A DNA stretch of 64,000 nt from Leptospira sp. WS60.C2. GTDB lineage: Bacteria; Spirochaetota; Leptospiria; Leptospirales; Leptospiraceae. The DNA lies in the NCBI RefSeq assembly GCF_040833955.1, contig NZ_CP162133.1, forward strand, positions 1,200,001 to 1,264,000. The letters are read 5' to 3'. A model generated the notes under the pieces. It was not told where the DNA came from. It saw only the letters and a program-made list of their open reading frames with translations, and searched no databases. Positions 34,697 through 44,752 of this stretch are shown here, piece by piece; position 1 is the stretch's first letter, and every line of letters begins with the position of its first letter. The position numbers and the translations under genes are program-made.

Positions 34697-36613
34697 ATGG
34701 CAAAAATACAATTTTTGCAATTACCCGTTCCTCCACCAAGTTACTTCGCAGCCACAGGAAATGTTCCTCTAGCAGCTGCTAGTTTGGCAAGTTGTTTGGA
34801 ATCCAAAGAAGATCCCATCCAAGGAATCAGTCCTTTTGTCATTCCACCAGAAGACACAGATTCACTCGGCGACAAAGACTTAATCGACCAAATTTGCAAA
34901 GAAGCACCTGACTTTTTAGGTTTGTCTTTGTATTTATGGAATACAGAGCGAAGTTTATACATCGCAAATGAAGTGAAAAAAAGAAATCCGGAAATGGTCA
35001 TCCTAATTGGAGGACCAGAGGTCAATGAAGACAATCCTTATGTGTTAGGTGAGACAGGTTTTGACATTGCTGTCTCGGGCGAAGCAGAACACAGTTTTCG
35101 TTCTCTCATGAGGTCTCTTTTAAAAAAAGAATCTCTAGAGAATTTAGAGAATGTTGCCTATCGAAAAAAAGATGGAAGTTTGAGTGCCTTTGGTGTCGCT
35201 GCACCTGCTAACTTCCCTTTAACAGATTTTCCCTCGCCCTATACAACGGGTCATATCCAAGTGAATCCGAAACGATCCACCTATTTGGAAACGGTGAGAG
35301 GTTGTAAATCGCAGTGTACGTATTGTTTTTATCCGAAGTCATCCCAGAGTTTAAGAACACTGAATATTGAGGAAACCGTCCAATTGATTTCCAGTCTTAA
35401 AGACAAAGGAGCAAAGGAACTTGTCTTTTTGGATCCAACCTTTAACCACAGACCAGGTTTCGAAACTTTCCTAGATGCCATCGCGGAAGTAAATAGTGAT
35501 GGTCAGATGACCATGTTTGCCGAACTCAGATCGGAAGGAGTCACACCAAAACTTGCCGCCAAACTTAGGAAAGCTGGGTTTACTCGCATCGAACTTGGTT
35601 TGCAGTCGGTGAATGAAGATACACTCAAACGAGTGAAACGGTATGGAAGTCCACACAAAGTAGCCGAAGTTGCCAAGATGCTTGCAGGTGAGGGCATTGA
35701 TCTTCTTTTGGATCTTATTATTGGTTTACCTGGTGACACTCCTGAGGATGTCGAACGAGGGATTCATTTTTTCTTAGAACACGGATTAGGTGAATGGGTG
35801 CAAGCATTCCCATTATCGGTATTGCCTGGAACCAGTATGCGCAAAGACGCAAAAAAAGAAGGCCTAATTTATATGCCAACTCCGCCTTACCGAATCATTC
35901 AAACACCTACCTTTACACCAGAAGCACTACGAGACTCTGTTTATTTCGCAGAAGATCTTTTGGAGCGAAGGTTAGATGAATTTCCAAGACCATTTTTGTG
36001 TGAAGGGATTCCGAAGAAACATGACCGTTTTGATTGGTATCCATTGGACAGCATGAATGGGAAAAAAATGGATCTTTCTCTTTTGGAGCGAGGCACAAGG
36101 CACCAAAGTATTTGGTTTCATCCTAATGACCTTGGAAAAGAACTTCCCGATATCCTAACTGTCCTCCAAAAAAAGATAGAAGCGGAGCCATTTTGTACCA
36201 TTGATTTTGTGATTGTCCTTTCGGATGTTCCTAAAACCAAAGAGATAGATGCACTCGTGGCTTTATTAGAGTCGAAACGAAATTCGTATCTTGCCAAAAC
36301 CTTGGCGTATCGTGGGGAGAATTTACAACATCGTTTGGTCTTTGTTTTACGAAACGATCAGGAACACTTGCGAAATTGGCGAAACTCGTTAGAGGGAACC
36401 GAATCTTTTTTGGTATATGAAACCATTTCACCAGATAAAATCCAATCGTTAGATCCAGAAGATTCTTATTTTTATTTGATAGAAGGGGACTCCCTATCTT
36501 CTAAGGACTGGGCATATTTAAAAGATAACTTTGATCCTGAGACGATTACATTTTCTTCTAGAGTGTGGGAAGAGAGATGGTGTATGGAAGTGTTAGGTTA
36601 CGGAGAGATCTGA
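34697..36613 (+). CDS. B12-binding-type radical SAM protein
   Basis: A 638-residue protein starting at ATG 34697 (an in-frame TTG lies 12 nt before). The N-terminal 150 residues form a cobalamin-binding-like domain (PPSYFAATGNVPLAAASLAS, ILIGGPEVNEDN, GFDIAVSGEAEHSF), but the DxHxxG cobalt-ligand motif is not seen. The radical SAM core follows, with CKSQCTYC (C203, C207, C210), GLQSVNEDTLKRVKRYG and LIIGLPGDTPEDV. A C-terminal extension of about 200 residues is unassigned. The reaction is unknown; relatives methylate or rearrange unactivated carbons in lipids, hopanoids or cofactors. Confidence 0.85.
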   Translation: MAKIQFLQLPVPPPSYFAATGNVPLAAASLASCLESKEDPIQGISPFVIPPEDTDSLGDKDLIDQICKEAPDFLGLSLYLWNTERSLYIANEVKKRNPEMVILIGGPEVNEDNPYVLGETGFDIAVSGEAEHSFRSLMRSLLKKESLENLENVAYRKKDGSLSAFGVAAPANFPLTDFPSPYTTGHIQVNPKRSTYLETVRGCKSQCTYCFYPKSSQSLRTLNIEETVQLISSLKDKGAKELVFLDPTFNHRPGFETFLDAIAEVNSDGQMTMFAELRSEGVTPKLAAKLRKAGFTRIELGLQSVNEDTLKRVKRYGSPHKVAEVAKMLAGEGIDLLLDLIIGLPGDTPEDVERGIHFFLEHGLGEWVQAFPLSVLPGTSMRKDAKKEGLIYMPTPPYRIIQTPTFTPEALRDSVYFAEDLLERRLDEFPRPFLCEGIPKKHDRFDWYPLDSMNGKKMDLSLLERGTRHQSIWFHPNDLGKELPDILTVLQKKIEAEPFCTIDFVIVLSDVPKTKEIDALVALLESKRNSYLAKTLAYRGENLQHRLVFVLRNDQEHLRNWRNSLEGTESFLVYETISPDKIQSLDPEDSYFYLIEGDSLSSKDWAYLKDNFDPETITFSSRVWEERWCMEVLGYGEI

Positions 36614-36654
36614 AAACAAATCGATCCACTTCAAAACAAAAGAAAGTTTTTGCG

Positions 36655-37812
36655 TTAATTCTTTTGGATTTGTTTTCGAAAGAACTCTACGTTTTCTAAG
36701 AATCGTTTTTTCTCACCAGCGCGAGAAGAGTGACCCGCAATAGCAAGTCCCACTGTGAGATGTCCTTCTTCATTTTTGGTGATCGTTTTGATTTGTCCAA
36801 ACGCTGTGAGGGGAGACTGCATCTTAAAAAAGATGTCAAACTGAAAGCCTGTGAGTTTCGGAAGGCTTTGGATGAGATCTGGATGGTCTACAATGACTTT
36901 TAGTCCCCCTTCGGAGATATCAATCACTGGAAATTTTCCATCTGATTTAATCATGTTGGAGTGACGGATTCGGTCTACCATTTCAAAACATAAAGTTTTC
37001 ACTTCCATTGCCTTTAAGAGATCAAAGGTTTGTGTTTTACTTTGCATATGAATGTATCCAATGGGGATGGATTCTTCTTCATCATTCAGATACAAAATGG
37101 GAAGGATGAGTTCTGATTTGATTTTTTGGTTACGACGTAGGTTGATTTCTTTGTCGATGTCTTCCTCAATTTCGTCAGAAAAAACAATAAAATCTTCGTT
37201 AGGTGCAGTTTCATAACATTCTCTTTTGGTCACATCTTCAAGGAGTAATCCCTTTTTCGTTTTCTTCACTTGGCGAATGACTTCATTGTCTTCCCGCGAA
37301 TTAAAAGTGGAAATTTTGATAAAATCGACCGAGTTTTTTAATTTGTTTTCGTAGTCCTGAAAGTTAACCTTCACCGCCGTAGGAACGTGAAACATATCTG
37401 TTTCAATCTTAGCTTTGCTTGATACCACATTGGTGATCCAAGCAGAACCAGGAGGGACGGGAATCCGGGAACTTTCCCTGTCTTTTTTGGCAATGGCAAT
37501 TTTATTCAGTTGTAGGACATAATGGGACTCTCCCTTTTCCTGTTCCACTGTGCATTCTAAGTGCAAATAACGGCCGAGAATTTTGTAGAGAGTGACTTTC
37601 TGACCAACAGAGAGGGACATGGTAGGGCGAACACTGACGAGTATTTTGTTACCGTCTTGAGAGACCTTTTTTAAATAACAACTTTCCCCTGAATGGATGT
37701 CATCTTTCAGGTTCAATTCCTGGTTTAATAAAAATTTAGTTAAAACATGCAGCTTTTTTTCCGTGTCGGAAAAAACATCTAAGGAACGTTTGTTTCTTTC
37801 TACTGTTTCCAT
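36655..37812 (-). CDS. DUF1577 protein with PilZ-like C-terminus
   Basis: A 385-residue cytoplasmic protein of a type known mainly from Leptospira. The N-terminal half has a beta-rich segment (MSLSVGQKVTLYKILGRYLHLECTV) like a YcgR/PilZ-N module. The C-terminal part has PVIDISEGGLKVIVDHPD and a following beta segment FDIFFKMQSPLTAFGQIKTI and GLAIAGHS, resembling PilZ; the N-terminal PilZ RxxxR motif may correspond to RIRHSNM but is not clear. A c-di-GMP effector role is possible in view of the GGDEF and EAL proteins here, but is inference. It is divergent from guaB across 97 nt. Confidence 0.7.
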   Translation of the reverse strand: METVERNKRSLDVFSDTEKKLHVLTKFLLNQELNLKDDIHSGESCYLKKVSQDGNKILVSVRPTMSLSVGQKVTLYKILGRYLHLECTVEQEKGESHYVLQLNKIAIAKKDRESSRIPVPPGSAWITNVVSSKAKIETDMFHVPTAVKVNFQDYENKLKNSVDFIKISTFNSREDNEVIRQVKKTKKGLLLEDVTKRECYETAPNEDFIVFSDEIEEDIDKEINLRRNQKIKSELILPILYLNDEEESIPIGYIHMQSKTQTFDLLKAMEVKTLCFEMVDRIRHSNMIKSDGKFPVIDISEGGLKVIVDHPDLIQSLPKLTGFQFDIFFKMQSPLTAFGQIKTITKNEEGHLTVGLAIAGHSSRAGEKKRFLENVEFFRKQIQKN

Positions 37813-37909
37813 AAAAGGTCGTGGTACTCACTATTATCGGTCAATTTTCTCCTGAAATTCTCTTGCACGCAGAGTTTTCTTACCTAAAGTAGAAAAAGGA
37901 AGGATAATT

Positions 37910-39436
37910 ATGTCAAATCACCCCCTACCAGGATCTGAGCTTCTCGATGGAGTCAGTGGACAAGAGCTCTTCTCGGTCAACATGGGTCTCACATATCGAG
38001 ATTTTTTAGTATTACCTGGATATATAGACTTCAATCCAAGCGATGTAGATCTCGAAACGAAACTTTCTAAAAACATAACACTCAAAAGACCTCTTATGAG
38101 TTCTCCAATGGACACAGTAACAGAGTCAGAAATGGCGATCGCACAGGCGCTGATGGGTGGAATTGGAATCATTCATTATAATAATACAATAGAAGAACAA
38201 GTGGAACTCGTTCGTAAGGTAAAACGATACGAAAATGGTTTCATCAAGGACCCAATTTTACTTTCTCCTGAACATACACTCGCCGACTTAGATGCCGTAA
38301 AAGAAAAGTATGGCTTCAGTGGAATTCCTATCACAGAAGATGGCACCGCAAGGACTAAGTTAGTTGGTATTGTTACCAATCGCGATGTGGACTTCGAGAG
38401 AGATCGTGATATCAAACTTGGTAAGGTGATGACGACAGAACTCATCACTGCGGATGTAGGAATCAGTTTACGAGAAGCCAATGATATCCTTCGCACAAGT
38501 AAAAAAGGAAAACTCCCAATTGTAGACAAACAAGGGAAACTCGTTGCTCTCATCTGTCGAAGTGACCTAAAAAAGAATAAAGAGTTTCCTCAATCTTCTA
38601 AAGACGATCAAAAAAGATTACGAGTCGGTGCGGCTCTTTCCACCTTACCTGAGTCACGCGATCGAATGGCGGAACTTGCGGCTGTGGGAGTGGATGCCAT
38701 CATCATCGATTCCGCACAAGGGAATTCTAGTTATCAAATTGAAATGATCCAGTGGATTAAATCCCATTTCCCAAACATTGATGTGATTGGTGGGAATGTG
38801 GTCACAAAAGCACAAGCTGCCAATTTGATTGCGGCAGGTGCAGATGGACTTCGAATTGGGATGGGCCCTGGTTCCATTTGTATCACACAAGATACGATGG
38901 CGGTGGGTCGTGCACAAGCTACAGCTGTTTTCAAAACGGCAGAGTATGCCCATGCTCATGGAGTGCCTGTGATCGCGGATGGTGGTATCTCAAACATCGG
39001 TGACATTGCCAATGCACTCGCCATTGGGGCCTCTATGTGTATGATGGGATCAATGTTTGCAGGAACAAAAGAAGCTCCAGGTGAGTATTTTTATGAAAAT
39101 GGCATTCGTCTAAAGAAATATAGAGGAATGGCAAGTTTGGAAGCAATGAATAAAGGTGGGGACAAACGGTATTTCTCTGAATCACAAAAAATCAAAGTGG
39201 CACAAGGTGTTTCTGGTTATGTGGTTGATAAGGGTTCCGTTTTGAATTTGATCCCGTATCTTGTGCAAGGCCTTCGCCAAAGTTTCCAAGACATGGGATT
39301 TAAGAGTATTCCTGATCTTCATAAAGCATTACGCGAAGGAAAACTTCGATTTGAGCGAAGGACAGAATCGGCTCAAGCACAAGGAAGTGTTCATGGATTG
39401 TATTCCTACACCAAACCATCGATGAGAGCTGAATAA
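37910..39436 (+). CDS. guaB: IMP dehydrogenase
   Basis: A 508-residue IMP dehydrogenase. It has the TIM barrel with [14 protein letters not shown] at the start, two CBS domains inserted at about residues 105-220, and the catalytic loop [11 protein letters not shown] with nucleophile Cys324. The glycine-rich segment [21 protein letters not shown] and the flap region [16 protein letters not shown] are also visible. It converts IMP to XMP with NAD, the first step to GMP. The ribosome site GGAAGGA is well placed. It heads an operon with an OM lipoprotein-sorting-like gene (9 nt gap) and rsmE (3 nt gap). Confidence 0.95.
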   Translation: MSNHPLPGSELLDGVSGQELFSVNMGLTYRDFLVLPGYIDFNPSDVDLETKLSKNITLKRPLMSSPMDTVTESEMAIAQALMGGIGIIHYNNTIEEQVELVRKVKRYENGFIKDPILLSPEHTLADLDAVKEKYGFSGIPITEDGTARTKLVGIVTNRDVDFERDRDIKLGKVMTTELITADVGISLREANDILRTSKKGKLPIVDKQGKLVALICRSDLKKNKEFPQSSKDDQKRLRVGAALSTLPESRDRMAELAAVGVDAIIIDSAQGNSSYQIEMIQWIKSHFPNIDVIGGNVVTKAQAANLIAAGADGLRIGMGPGSICITQDTMAVGRAQATAVFKTAEYAHAHGVPVIADGGISNIGDIANALAIGASMCMMGSMFAGTKEAPGEYFYENGIRLKKYRGMASLEAMNKGGDKRYFSESQKIKVAQGVSGYVVDKGSVLNLIPYLVQGLRQSFQDMGFKSIPDLHKALREGKLRFERRTESAQAQGSVHGLYSYTKPSMRAE

Positions 39437-39445
39437 AGAATATAC

Positions 39446-40216
39446 ATGCGAAAATTTTTGATTTTATTTTTACTCATTTCTTTTGCTTCGTTAGAAGCCC
39501 AAGCGCCTGATACAAGTTTGTCGGCGCAGGAACTACTTGCGAGACTCGATCGGGAAATGGATTTTGGAAAAGGTCTCGTTAAAGGGACCTATGTCCTCAT
39601 TCGAAGGAACGGAACTTCCGAAACTTGGAAGATCAATCGTTTTTTCAACGGGGAAGATGCACTTTTATTGTTTGATCGAAAGGGCCGAGGACTGGAAACC
39701 AAACTTCTCACGAAAGATGAAGGGGAGAATGTGTTTTTCTTCAATGTTCTCAGCGCTAAACTCTTTCGCAAAACAGATGATGAAAAATACGAATCATTCA
39801 TGGGGACAGGTTTCTTTTATGTGGATTTGTCTGGATATTCCTATCAGGCAAATTACAATCCACTTGTGAATGGGGATTTGGAGATCGGGGGAGAAACCTA
39901 TTACCGAGTGTCCTTAAAACCCATATTGCCTTACTTTTATAAAAAGTTAGTTTTGCTTGTTGGCAAAAAAGATCTCAAACCATACCGCGTTGACTTTCAC
40001 GATCGGGACGGAATTTTATTTAAAACCTTAAACTTAAAATATGGACCTGTGAAAATCAAAGACACCACAGGGAGAGTTGAAGAAGTACAAAAGGCATCTC
40101 GTTTAGAAATGTTAGATTTGAACACTGGTAGCATTACCGTTTGGGAGATTCAGGAAGTTGATAAAACTGTGAATCCCGATGCTTCTCTTTTTAATGTGGA
40201 TAACTTGAGTCGATAG
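39446..40216 (+). CDS. Outer-membrane lipoprotein-sorting (LolA-like) protein
   Basis: A 256-residue secreted protein with signal FLILFLLISFASLEAQA. The mature part begins SAQELLARLDREMDFGKGLVKGTYVLIRRNG and continues with concave beta-sheet strands (LETKLLTKDEGENVFFF, FFYVDLSGYSYQ, YYRVSLKPIL), matching the LolA/LolB-fold family often annotated as outer-membrane lipoprotein-sorting protein. It may carry lipids or lipoproteins in the periplasm. Cytochrome, RND or other partners are absent nearby; it lies between guaB and rsmE, an operon that does not hint at function. Confidence 0.8.
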   Translation: MRKFLILFLLISFASLEAQAPDTSLSAQELLARLDREMDFGKGLVKGTYVLIRRNGTSETWKINRFFNGEDALLLFDRKGRGLETKLLTKDEGENVFFFNVLSAKLFRKTDDEKYESFMGTGFFYVDLSGYSYQANYNPLVNGDLEIGGETYYRVSLKPILPYFYKKLVLLVGKKDLKPYRVDFHDRDGILFKTLNLKYGPVKIKDTTGRVEEVQKASRLEMLDLNTGSITVWEIQEVDKTVNPDASLFNVDNLSR

Positions 40217-40219
40217 AAC

Positions 40220-40900
40220 TTGTCAGAACCTGGGCTTATTTTATTTCGAATTCCTTTCGTTCCCAACGAGACGATCCAACTTACAAAGGATGAACTCAAC
40301 CACCTTCGCGCCTTACGTTTGCAAAACGATTCAACGACCGTGCAAATTCGGGACGGAGCGGGAGGACTTTTTAATTATTTGTATCTTCCAACTTCAAAAC
40401 AGTTAACACTTCAAACGAAAGAATTTGTACCGAACAAATCGATACGTAAGAAAATTGCAATCGCTCTTCCAAAAGGAAATCGCCTCGATTTTTTTTTACA
40501 AAAAGTAACGGAAATTGGTCTCGATGAAGTGATCTTTTTGGTGTTTCGTCATTCCATTCGAAAGGAATTCAATTTAGAGCGTGCTGAGAAAATCGTAAAA
40601 GAAGCAGCTGCACAGTCCAAACAAACTGAAATTTTAAAACTCTCTATTGAATCGGCAAAAGATTGGATGGAAGCACATAAGGAAAGTTTGGTGGTGTTTC
40701 ATCCATTCGGGAAAGATCCTTTCTCGATTCAAGGTTTATATGGAAAAATTCCCGTGATTGGACCTGAAGGTGGTTTTCATGGAGATGAAGAAGTTTGGAT
40801 GGAAAATAATCAAATCCCGAAACTCACACTGCCTGGTGGAGTACTTCGAACCGAGACTTGCGGCATAGTCGCCGCGAGTTTTCTCGTATATGGAAGTTAA
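40220..40900 (+). CDS. rsmE: 16S rRNA m3U1498 methyltransferase
   Basis: A 226-residue SPOUT methyltransferase of the RsmE family. Motifs are the N-terminal PUA-like part (LTKDELNHLRALRL), IALPKGNRLDFFLQKVTEIG, the knot residues in VIGPEGGFHGDEE, and LTLPGGVLRTETCGIVAASF at the C-terminus. It methylates N3 of U1498 in 16S rRNA. The start is TTG at 40220, the only start codon in place, 3 nt after the LolA-like stop. In typical RsmE the motif is LG-x-RILR-x-ETA; here it is GGVLRTETC, still within family range. Confidence 0.88.
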   Translation: MSEPGLILFRIPFVPNETIQLTKDELNHLRALRLQNDSTTVQIRDGAGGLFNYLYLPTSKQLTLQTKEFVPNKSIRKKIAIALPKGNRLDFFLQKVTEIGLDEVIFLVFRHSIRKEFNLERAEKIVKEAAAQSKQTEILKLSIESAKDWMEAHKESLVVFHPFGKDPFSIQGLYGKIPVIGPEGGFHGDEEVWMENNQIPKLTLPGGVLRTETCGIVAASFLVYGS

Positions 40901-40906
40901 AATTGA

Positions 40907-41176
40907 TTATTGGTTGGTTAATAGGAGTAGGGTTCCTGAAAGATTGCAGTTGGTGGAACAATTACTAAAACATGTACTTGCGGCCGGGTAATTGTCCCCA
41001 GTGACGTCAGGGTATTTTGCCGCACAATCTGCATTACAAGCGGTAAGGCTTCCCCCCGTGCAAGAAACTAGGTACGTGAATAAGTTTCTTTCCAAGGTTT
41101 TATCTTCTCTCTTTTGGCAAGATGTAGACAAGAACACGACAAAACAAAGTAGAATCAGTAAAAACAGACGTTTCAT
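40907..41176 (-). CDS. Cysteine-rich small lipoprotein
   Basis: An 89-residue lipoprotein with signal FLLILLCFVVFLSTSC and a well-placed ribosome site (AAAGGAG) before its ATG. The mature part has eight cysteines besides the lipidated one (SCTGG, ACNADC, TCFSNCSTNC and others), suggesting several disulfides. The C-x3-C pattern occurs twice (CNADC, CFSNC). It was not recognised; small Cys-rich lipoproteins of this kind are common and variable in Leptospira. It is convergent with rsmE, 6 nt apart. Confidence 0.75.
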   Translation of the reverse strand: MKRLFLLILLCFVVFLSTSCQKREDKTLERNLFTYLVSCTGGSLTACNADCAAKYPDVTGDNYPAASTCFSNCSTNCNLSGTLLLLTNQ

Positions 41177-41269
41177 ATCACTAAACTCCTTTCTCCTAGC
41201 ATTTCGTCAATCGGTTCGTAAAAATCTTGACCCTCTTGGATTTTCCTATGTTTTGGATGAGATTCGTTT

Positions 41270-42739
41270 ATGGCAGAAAGTTCCAAAAAAGTCTTAGAGA
41301 AAAAAGGACACGGAGAATATGAGTTCACCGCTTATGGGGAATTTCTGTCCTATTTCCATGCTCACATTGATATTTTCAAAAGACTCCTAAAAGCCAAAAA
41401 AATGGATCCGGCCAAAGTGGAAGAGGTCGCAAAACAGATTAAGTCTTACATGTCGGGCAATATCAAAAAAACAGATCAGTTTTTTGAGCACCTACCTCAA
41501 TTCGCTACGATGTTAGGTGTGCCCAGAGAAGAAGTATCTTCCTATCTCAATTCTAATTTTATTGAAGTTTTAGGCAAAGTCCAAGAGAAGCTCAAAAGCC
41601 AAGAATTGGAAAAAATGAAACATGCCCCCGCTCCCAGTTTTTCTTCGATCACAGAAGAAATAGTGGAGGGTTTGCATTTTTTACATCCTAAGGATTATGT
41701 GTTTGCTCAGAAAGGGATTTTGATGGTTCTAGAAAATCCAACCACTGGTGAGATCATCGAACCACAAGGTCTAATGGCAGCCTCCGCCAAAGCGGCGTTA
41801 TCGATTCCAACCGGAACGGAAACGGAAAAAGAACCAGTCTCTCTAACCGAAGCTCTTGCGGTTGCCAATGCTCCGCCCACACCGATCGTCAAAAAACAAT
41901 CGTTAATTCCTGAAAAAGAAAAATCCATCCTTCAGGAAATTGTAGAAACCTTTGGTGATACTTTAACTGGAGAGCGGTTAGAAGTCAAAATTGGTCCCGA
42001 AGTGACAGACACTTCCTCTTTAGAATCCAAATCCAGTGGCACTTCTGCCAAAACCGATGAAGAATATGAAATAGAAGATTTAGAGTTTGAAGACTCTTCT
42101 GAATCCAACGAAGAAACCAGTTCCTCAAATAGTGAAGAGGAACAGGATGATTTTTCTGATGACTTAGGCATTGCCTATGAAGAAGAAACTCCTCCACCTC
42201 CACAAGTAGATTTGAATCTGGTGCGACTTAAGAACTACTCGATTAAAGAGTTTATGGACCTTGTGTCAACCATCACCGCTTACCAAACGAAAGCGGACCA
42301 AGTAGGGTATCAAAATTGGCTACGCAGTTTATCAGACTTTGATAAAGCGGTCGTATCTTTACGAACACAAGTATTAAAAGAACAAAAAAATGAGGTTGTA
42401 GATTGGAATTCTCTGTTTCAAATGATGAGTTCCAAATCCGAATTAAAACCAGATGTGTTAAAGGGAATTGTCAAAAATATAAAAAATTTTCAAATCGTCA
42501 AACTGACGTTAGATAGAATGATCCAGGAGTTCAAAAAAGGAAGCCCTGAATTTATGCAAATCGTCAAAATGGCATGGCCTCATATTCAAAAATCTTTTTA
42601 TGAAGTTCCTAATTACCCACAAGTACAGACTTTACTCCGAGGTATATTATCGAGAGTGAATGATGAATCTCATAAAAAAGAGTTTTCTAGAATCTTTTCT
42701 ATGGCTCTGGGTTTCATTCAGTCCAAATTCCAGGTATAA
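41270..42739 (+). CDS. Hypothetical protein with acidic low-complexity linker
   Basis: A 489-residue cytoplasmic protein with no signal peptide. The N-terminal 110 residues are helical (FLSYFHAHIDIFKRLLKAKKMDP). The centre (about 245-320) is very rich in Ser, Glu and Asp (DLEFEDSSESNEETSSSNSEEE). The C-terminal 170 residues are helical again (YSIKEFMDLVSTITAYQTKADQ). The layout suggests two helical domains joined by a disordered linker. No family was recognised. It is followed with no gap by two further unknown genes, so the three are probably one operon. Confidence 0.7.
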   Translation: MAESSKKVLEKKGHGEYEFTAYGEFLSYFHAHIDIFKRLLKAKKMDPAKVEEVAKQIKSYMSGNIKKTDQFFEHLPQFATMLGVPREEVSSYLNSNFIEVLGKVQEKLKSQELEKMKHAPAPSFSSITEEIVEGLHFLHPKDYVFAQKGILMVLENPTTGEIIEPQGLMAASAKAALSIPTGTETEKEPVSLTEALAVANAPPTPIVKKQSLIPEKEKSILQEIVETFGDTLTGERLEVKIGPEVTDTSSLESKSSGTSAKTDEEYEIEDLEFEDSSESNEETSSSNSEEEQDDFSDDLGIAYEEETPPPPQVDLNLVRLKNYSIKEFMDLVSTITAYQTKADQVGYQNWLRSLSDFDKAVVSLRTQVLKEQKNEVVDWNSLFQMMSSKSELKPDVLKGIVKNIKNFQIVKLTLDRMIQEFKKGSPEFMQIVKMAWPHIQKSFYEVPNYPQVQTLLRGILSRVNDESHKKEFSRIFSMALGFIQSKFQV

Positions 42740-42742
42740 GTG

Positions 42743-43903
42743 ATGACCAGAGAGAAAGGTTCTCTCTCTTTCTTGCATTGGAATTTGCCTCTTCATGTTA
42801 GTTGTTTTTTCTTTTTGATCCTATGGGGATTTTGGAATGTAAGCCTACAGTCTCAAACCCAACCCAATGTGATTGTTGATCCTCTTCTCCAAAAACCATG
42901 GATTCCTGATGCGGAAGAGGAAGAAAAAAGAAGTTTCCATCGATTCTTAAGTGAATTCAAACTCAAACAATCCTCTGTGAAAAAAAAAGATCGTTTCGGT
43001 CGAAATTACCTAGTTTCTCCTTCAGGGAATATACGATTTTTAATCGATGATGAGTATTTCAAAGAATTTCCCTTACAAGTAGAAGCTGACATTGCCGCCA
43101 AGGAATTGGAAGTATTGTATGAAGTGCGAAAGGAAAAGGATGTGGTATTCCTCGGAAAAGGAATCCATCTTTGTTACCGGCTGAAAAAAGAAAAGGAGCC
43201 AGGTTTTTTTCCCGAATGGCTCATCCGTTCCAATGAAATCACCAATCGTGCTGCCAATGAGTGGTCTGACCAAACGATACCTTTGGATTTAGTAAGTGAT
43301 CCTTATGGCTGTTATGTGGATGAGGTTTCACCACTTGATTTTTTGTATTTGGAATCGGAGTCGTTTCGGTATCGTATCAAGATTCCTTCCTCTTTACGTT
43401 ATGAAGGTCTATATGGAAATCGATTGGGAGTCTATGGAGAAAACCGAGATAGTATTTATCGAATGGTTCGATTTGTTCAATTTTTATCTAATTATCTTCC
43501 AGAAGGTCAAACGGAATGGGATGAGGCCTTAAAACTTCAGAGCTCTGGGAAAAAAAAGAAGAACCTTCCCAAAATCATTTTGTCAATTGGTTCAAGTTTT
43601 GATAAAGTGAGACCACTCAGGAACACCAAAAATTATTTTTTGTTTTGGGATTCGGTTCGATCCTTATCCAAAAACCAAATGCGTTCTTTGTTGTTCAAAC
43701 GAATAGAAGAAGGGAATGAATATCTCAGTGAGTGGGTAGAAGTGGACGACATCGGAAATCCGATCCCGATGCAAATGCGAGAATATTATGTATACAATGC
43801 ACCTAGAGGGTATTTCCTTTCTTTGTCATATCCAAAACGGGAAAAGGTGGTTGCTGATGCATACTGGCAGACGATACGTTCCAGTTTTATGGTCAAAGAT
43901 TGA
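42743..43903 (+). CDS. Hypothetical secreted or membrane-anchored protein
   Basis: About 386 residues with an N-terminal hydrophobic segment (VSCFFFLILWGFWNVSLQS) that may be a signal peptide or anchor. Then comes a charged region (EEEEKRSFHRFLSEFKLKQ) and an alpha/beta part with many Tyr and Phe. The start is ATG 42743 or the adjoining GTG 42740, directly after the previous stop, so translation is coupled. It was not recognised. Its envelope location and the surrounding genes suggest an export or cell-surface process. Confidence 0.65.
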   Translation: MTREKGSLSFLHWNLPLHVSCFFFLILWGFWNVSLQSQTQPNVIVDPLLQKPWIPDAEEEEKRSFHRFLSEFKLKQSSVKKKDRFGRNYLVSPSGNIRFLIDDEYFKEFPLQVEADIAAKELEVLYEVRKEKDVVFLGKGIHLCYRLKKEKEPGFFPEWLIRSNEITNRAANEWSDQTIPLDLVSDPYGCYVDEVSPLDFLYLESESFRYRIKIPSSLRYEGLYGNRLGVYGENRDSIYRMVRFVQFLSNYLPEGQTEWDEALKLQSSGKKKKNLPKIILSIGSSFDKVRPLRNTKNYFLFWDSVRSLSKNQMRSLLFKRIEEGNEYLSEWVEVDDIGNPIPMQMREYYVYNAPRGYFLSLSYPKREKVVADAYWQTIRSSFMVKD

Positions 43904-43917
43904 GATAGGTTTTTGAA

Positions 43918-44715
43918 ATGTTCACTTCTTTTGTTGAAAATCGACAACCGAGAAGGCCCAATCCGAACTCCGGATCTCCTCCTCTAATTTTTTTGTTTTG
44001 GATTGGCTTATTACTCATTTTTGTTTTCACGATCATACTATTACCGTTTGGTATTTATTGGTCTTTATCCAATTCCATCTGGATTCTACTTATCTTTTTT
44101 TTACCACTCGTATTTCTTGGAATTCATTTTACAAAAGCATATGGTTACCGAATTCTTTTTGCTGTATTTTTGTCCTTACTGGCAGGAGGAAATGTTCTTT
44201 TATTTTTAGGCGATGCAATTGGTTATAAAACAGGACTCACTGCTAAATTTGACGTCACCCCAGAAATGGTGCACTCCTCTTTGGGGTATCGTTATTTGTA
44301 TCTAAAGGAATTTGTATTCGATGAGAAAGAATCTGGATCCTTTCGTTCTCCCTTGTTAGTTCGTCGTCGTTCGGGAGGTGCAGTGTATGGACCCGTAATT
44401 ACCTTCCAATTCAAACGAATCCGTTCTATCTTAGGAAATGCCACCAAAGTTCCGTTATATGCAATTTGTTATTCAAAAGACAGTGGAACCTGTCAGATTT
44501 CCAGTCTTTGGTCAGGTGGTGTATTGTTACGAGAATCGATTTGGGAAAAGGAAACCAGTCGTATGGAAGAGGGCGCCGTGTTTCTCATTTGGAAAGACCG
44601 ACTCGATTCTGAAATGGAAACCAAAGGAATTTTCTCATTTCTATTTTTTCTTACGGTTTGCCTGACTTGGGCAATTGTGGTATATTTTCCGACAAAAGGT
44701 CAGAACAGATTTTGA
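43918..44715 (+). CDS. Hypothetical membrane protein
   Basis: A 265-residue protein with three closely spaced membrane segments (about residues 24-105), an extracytoplasmic domain of about 130 residues (including SFRSPLLVRRRSGGAVYGPVI and YAICYSKDSGTCQISSLW), and a C-terminal membrane segment (FLFFLTVCLTWAIVVYF). The domain layout resembles DUF3592-type proteins, but the match is weak. It is the last of the three-gene unit and is followed by a strong hairpin. Confidence 0.65.
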   Translation: MFTSFVENRQPRRPNPNSGSPPLIFLFWIGLLLIFVFTIILLPFGIYWSLSNSIWILLIFFLPLVFLGIHFTKAYGYRILFAVFLSLLAGGNVLLFLGDAIGYKTGLTAKFDVTPEMVHSSLGYRYLYLKEFVFDEKESGSFRSPLLVRRRSGGAVYGPVITFQFKRIRSILGNATKVPLYAICYSKDSGTCQISSLWSGGVLLRESIWEKETSRMEEGAVFLIWKDRLDSEMETKGIFSFLFFLTVCLTWAIVVYFPTKGQNRF

Positions 44716-44752
44716 GTTCATTTTTTTAAGGAAAGGGGAGGGATGATCTAAT

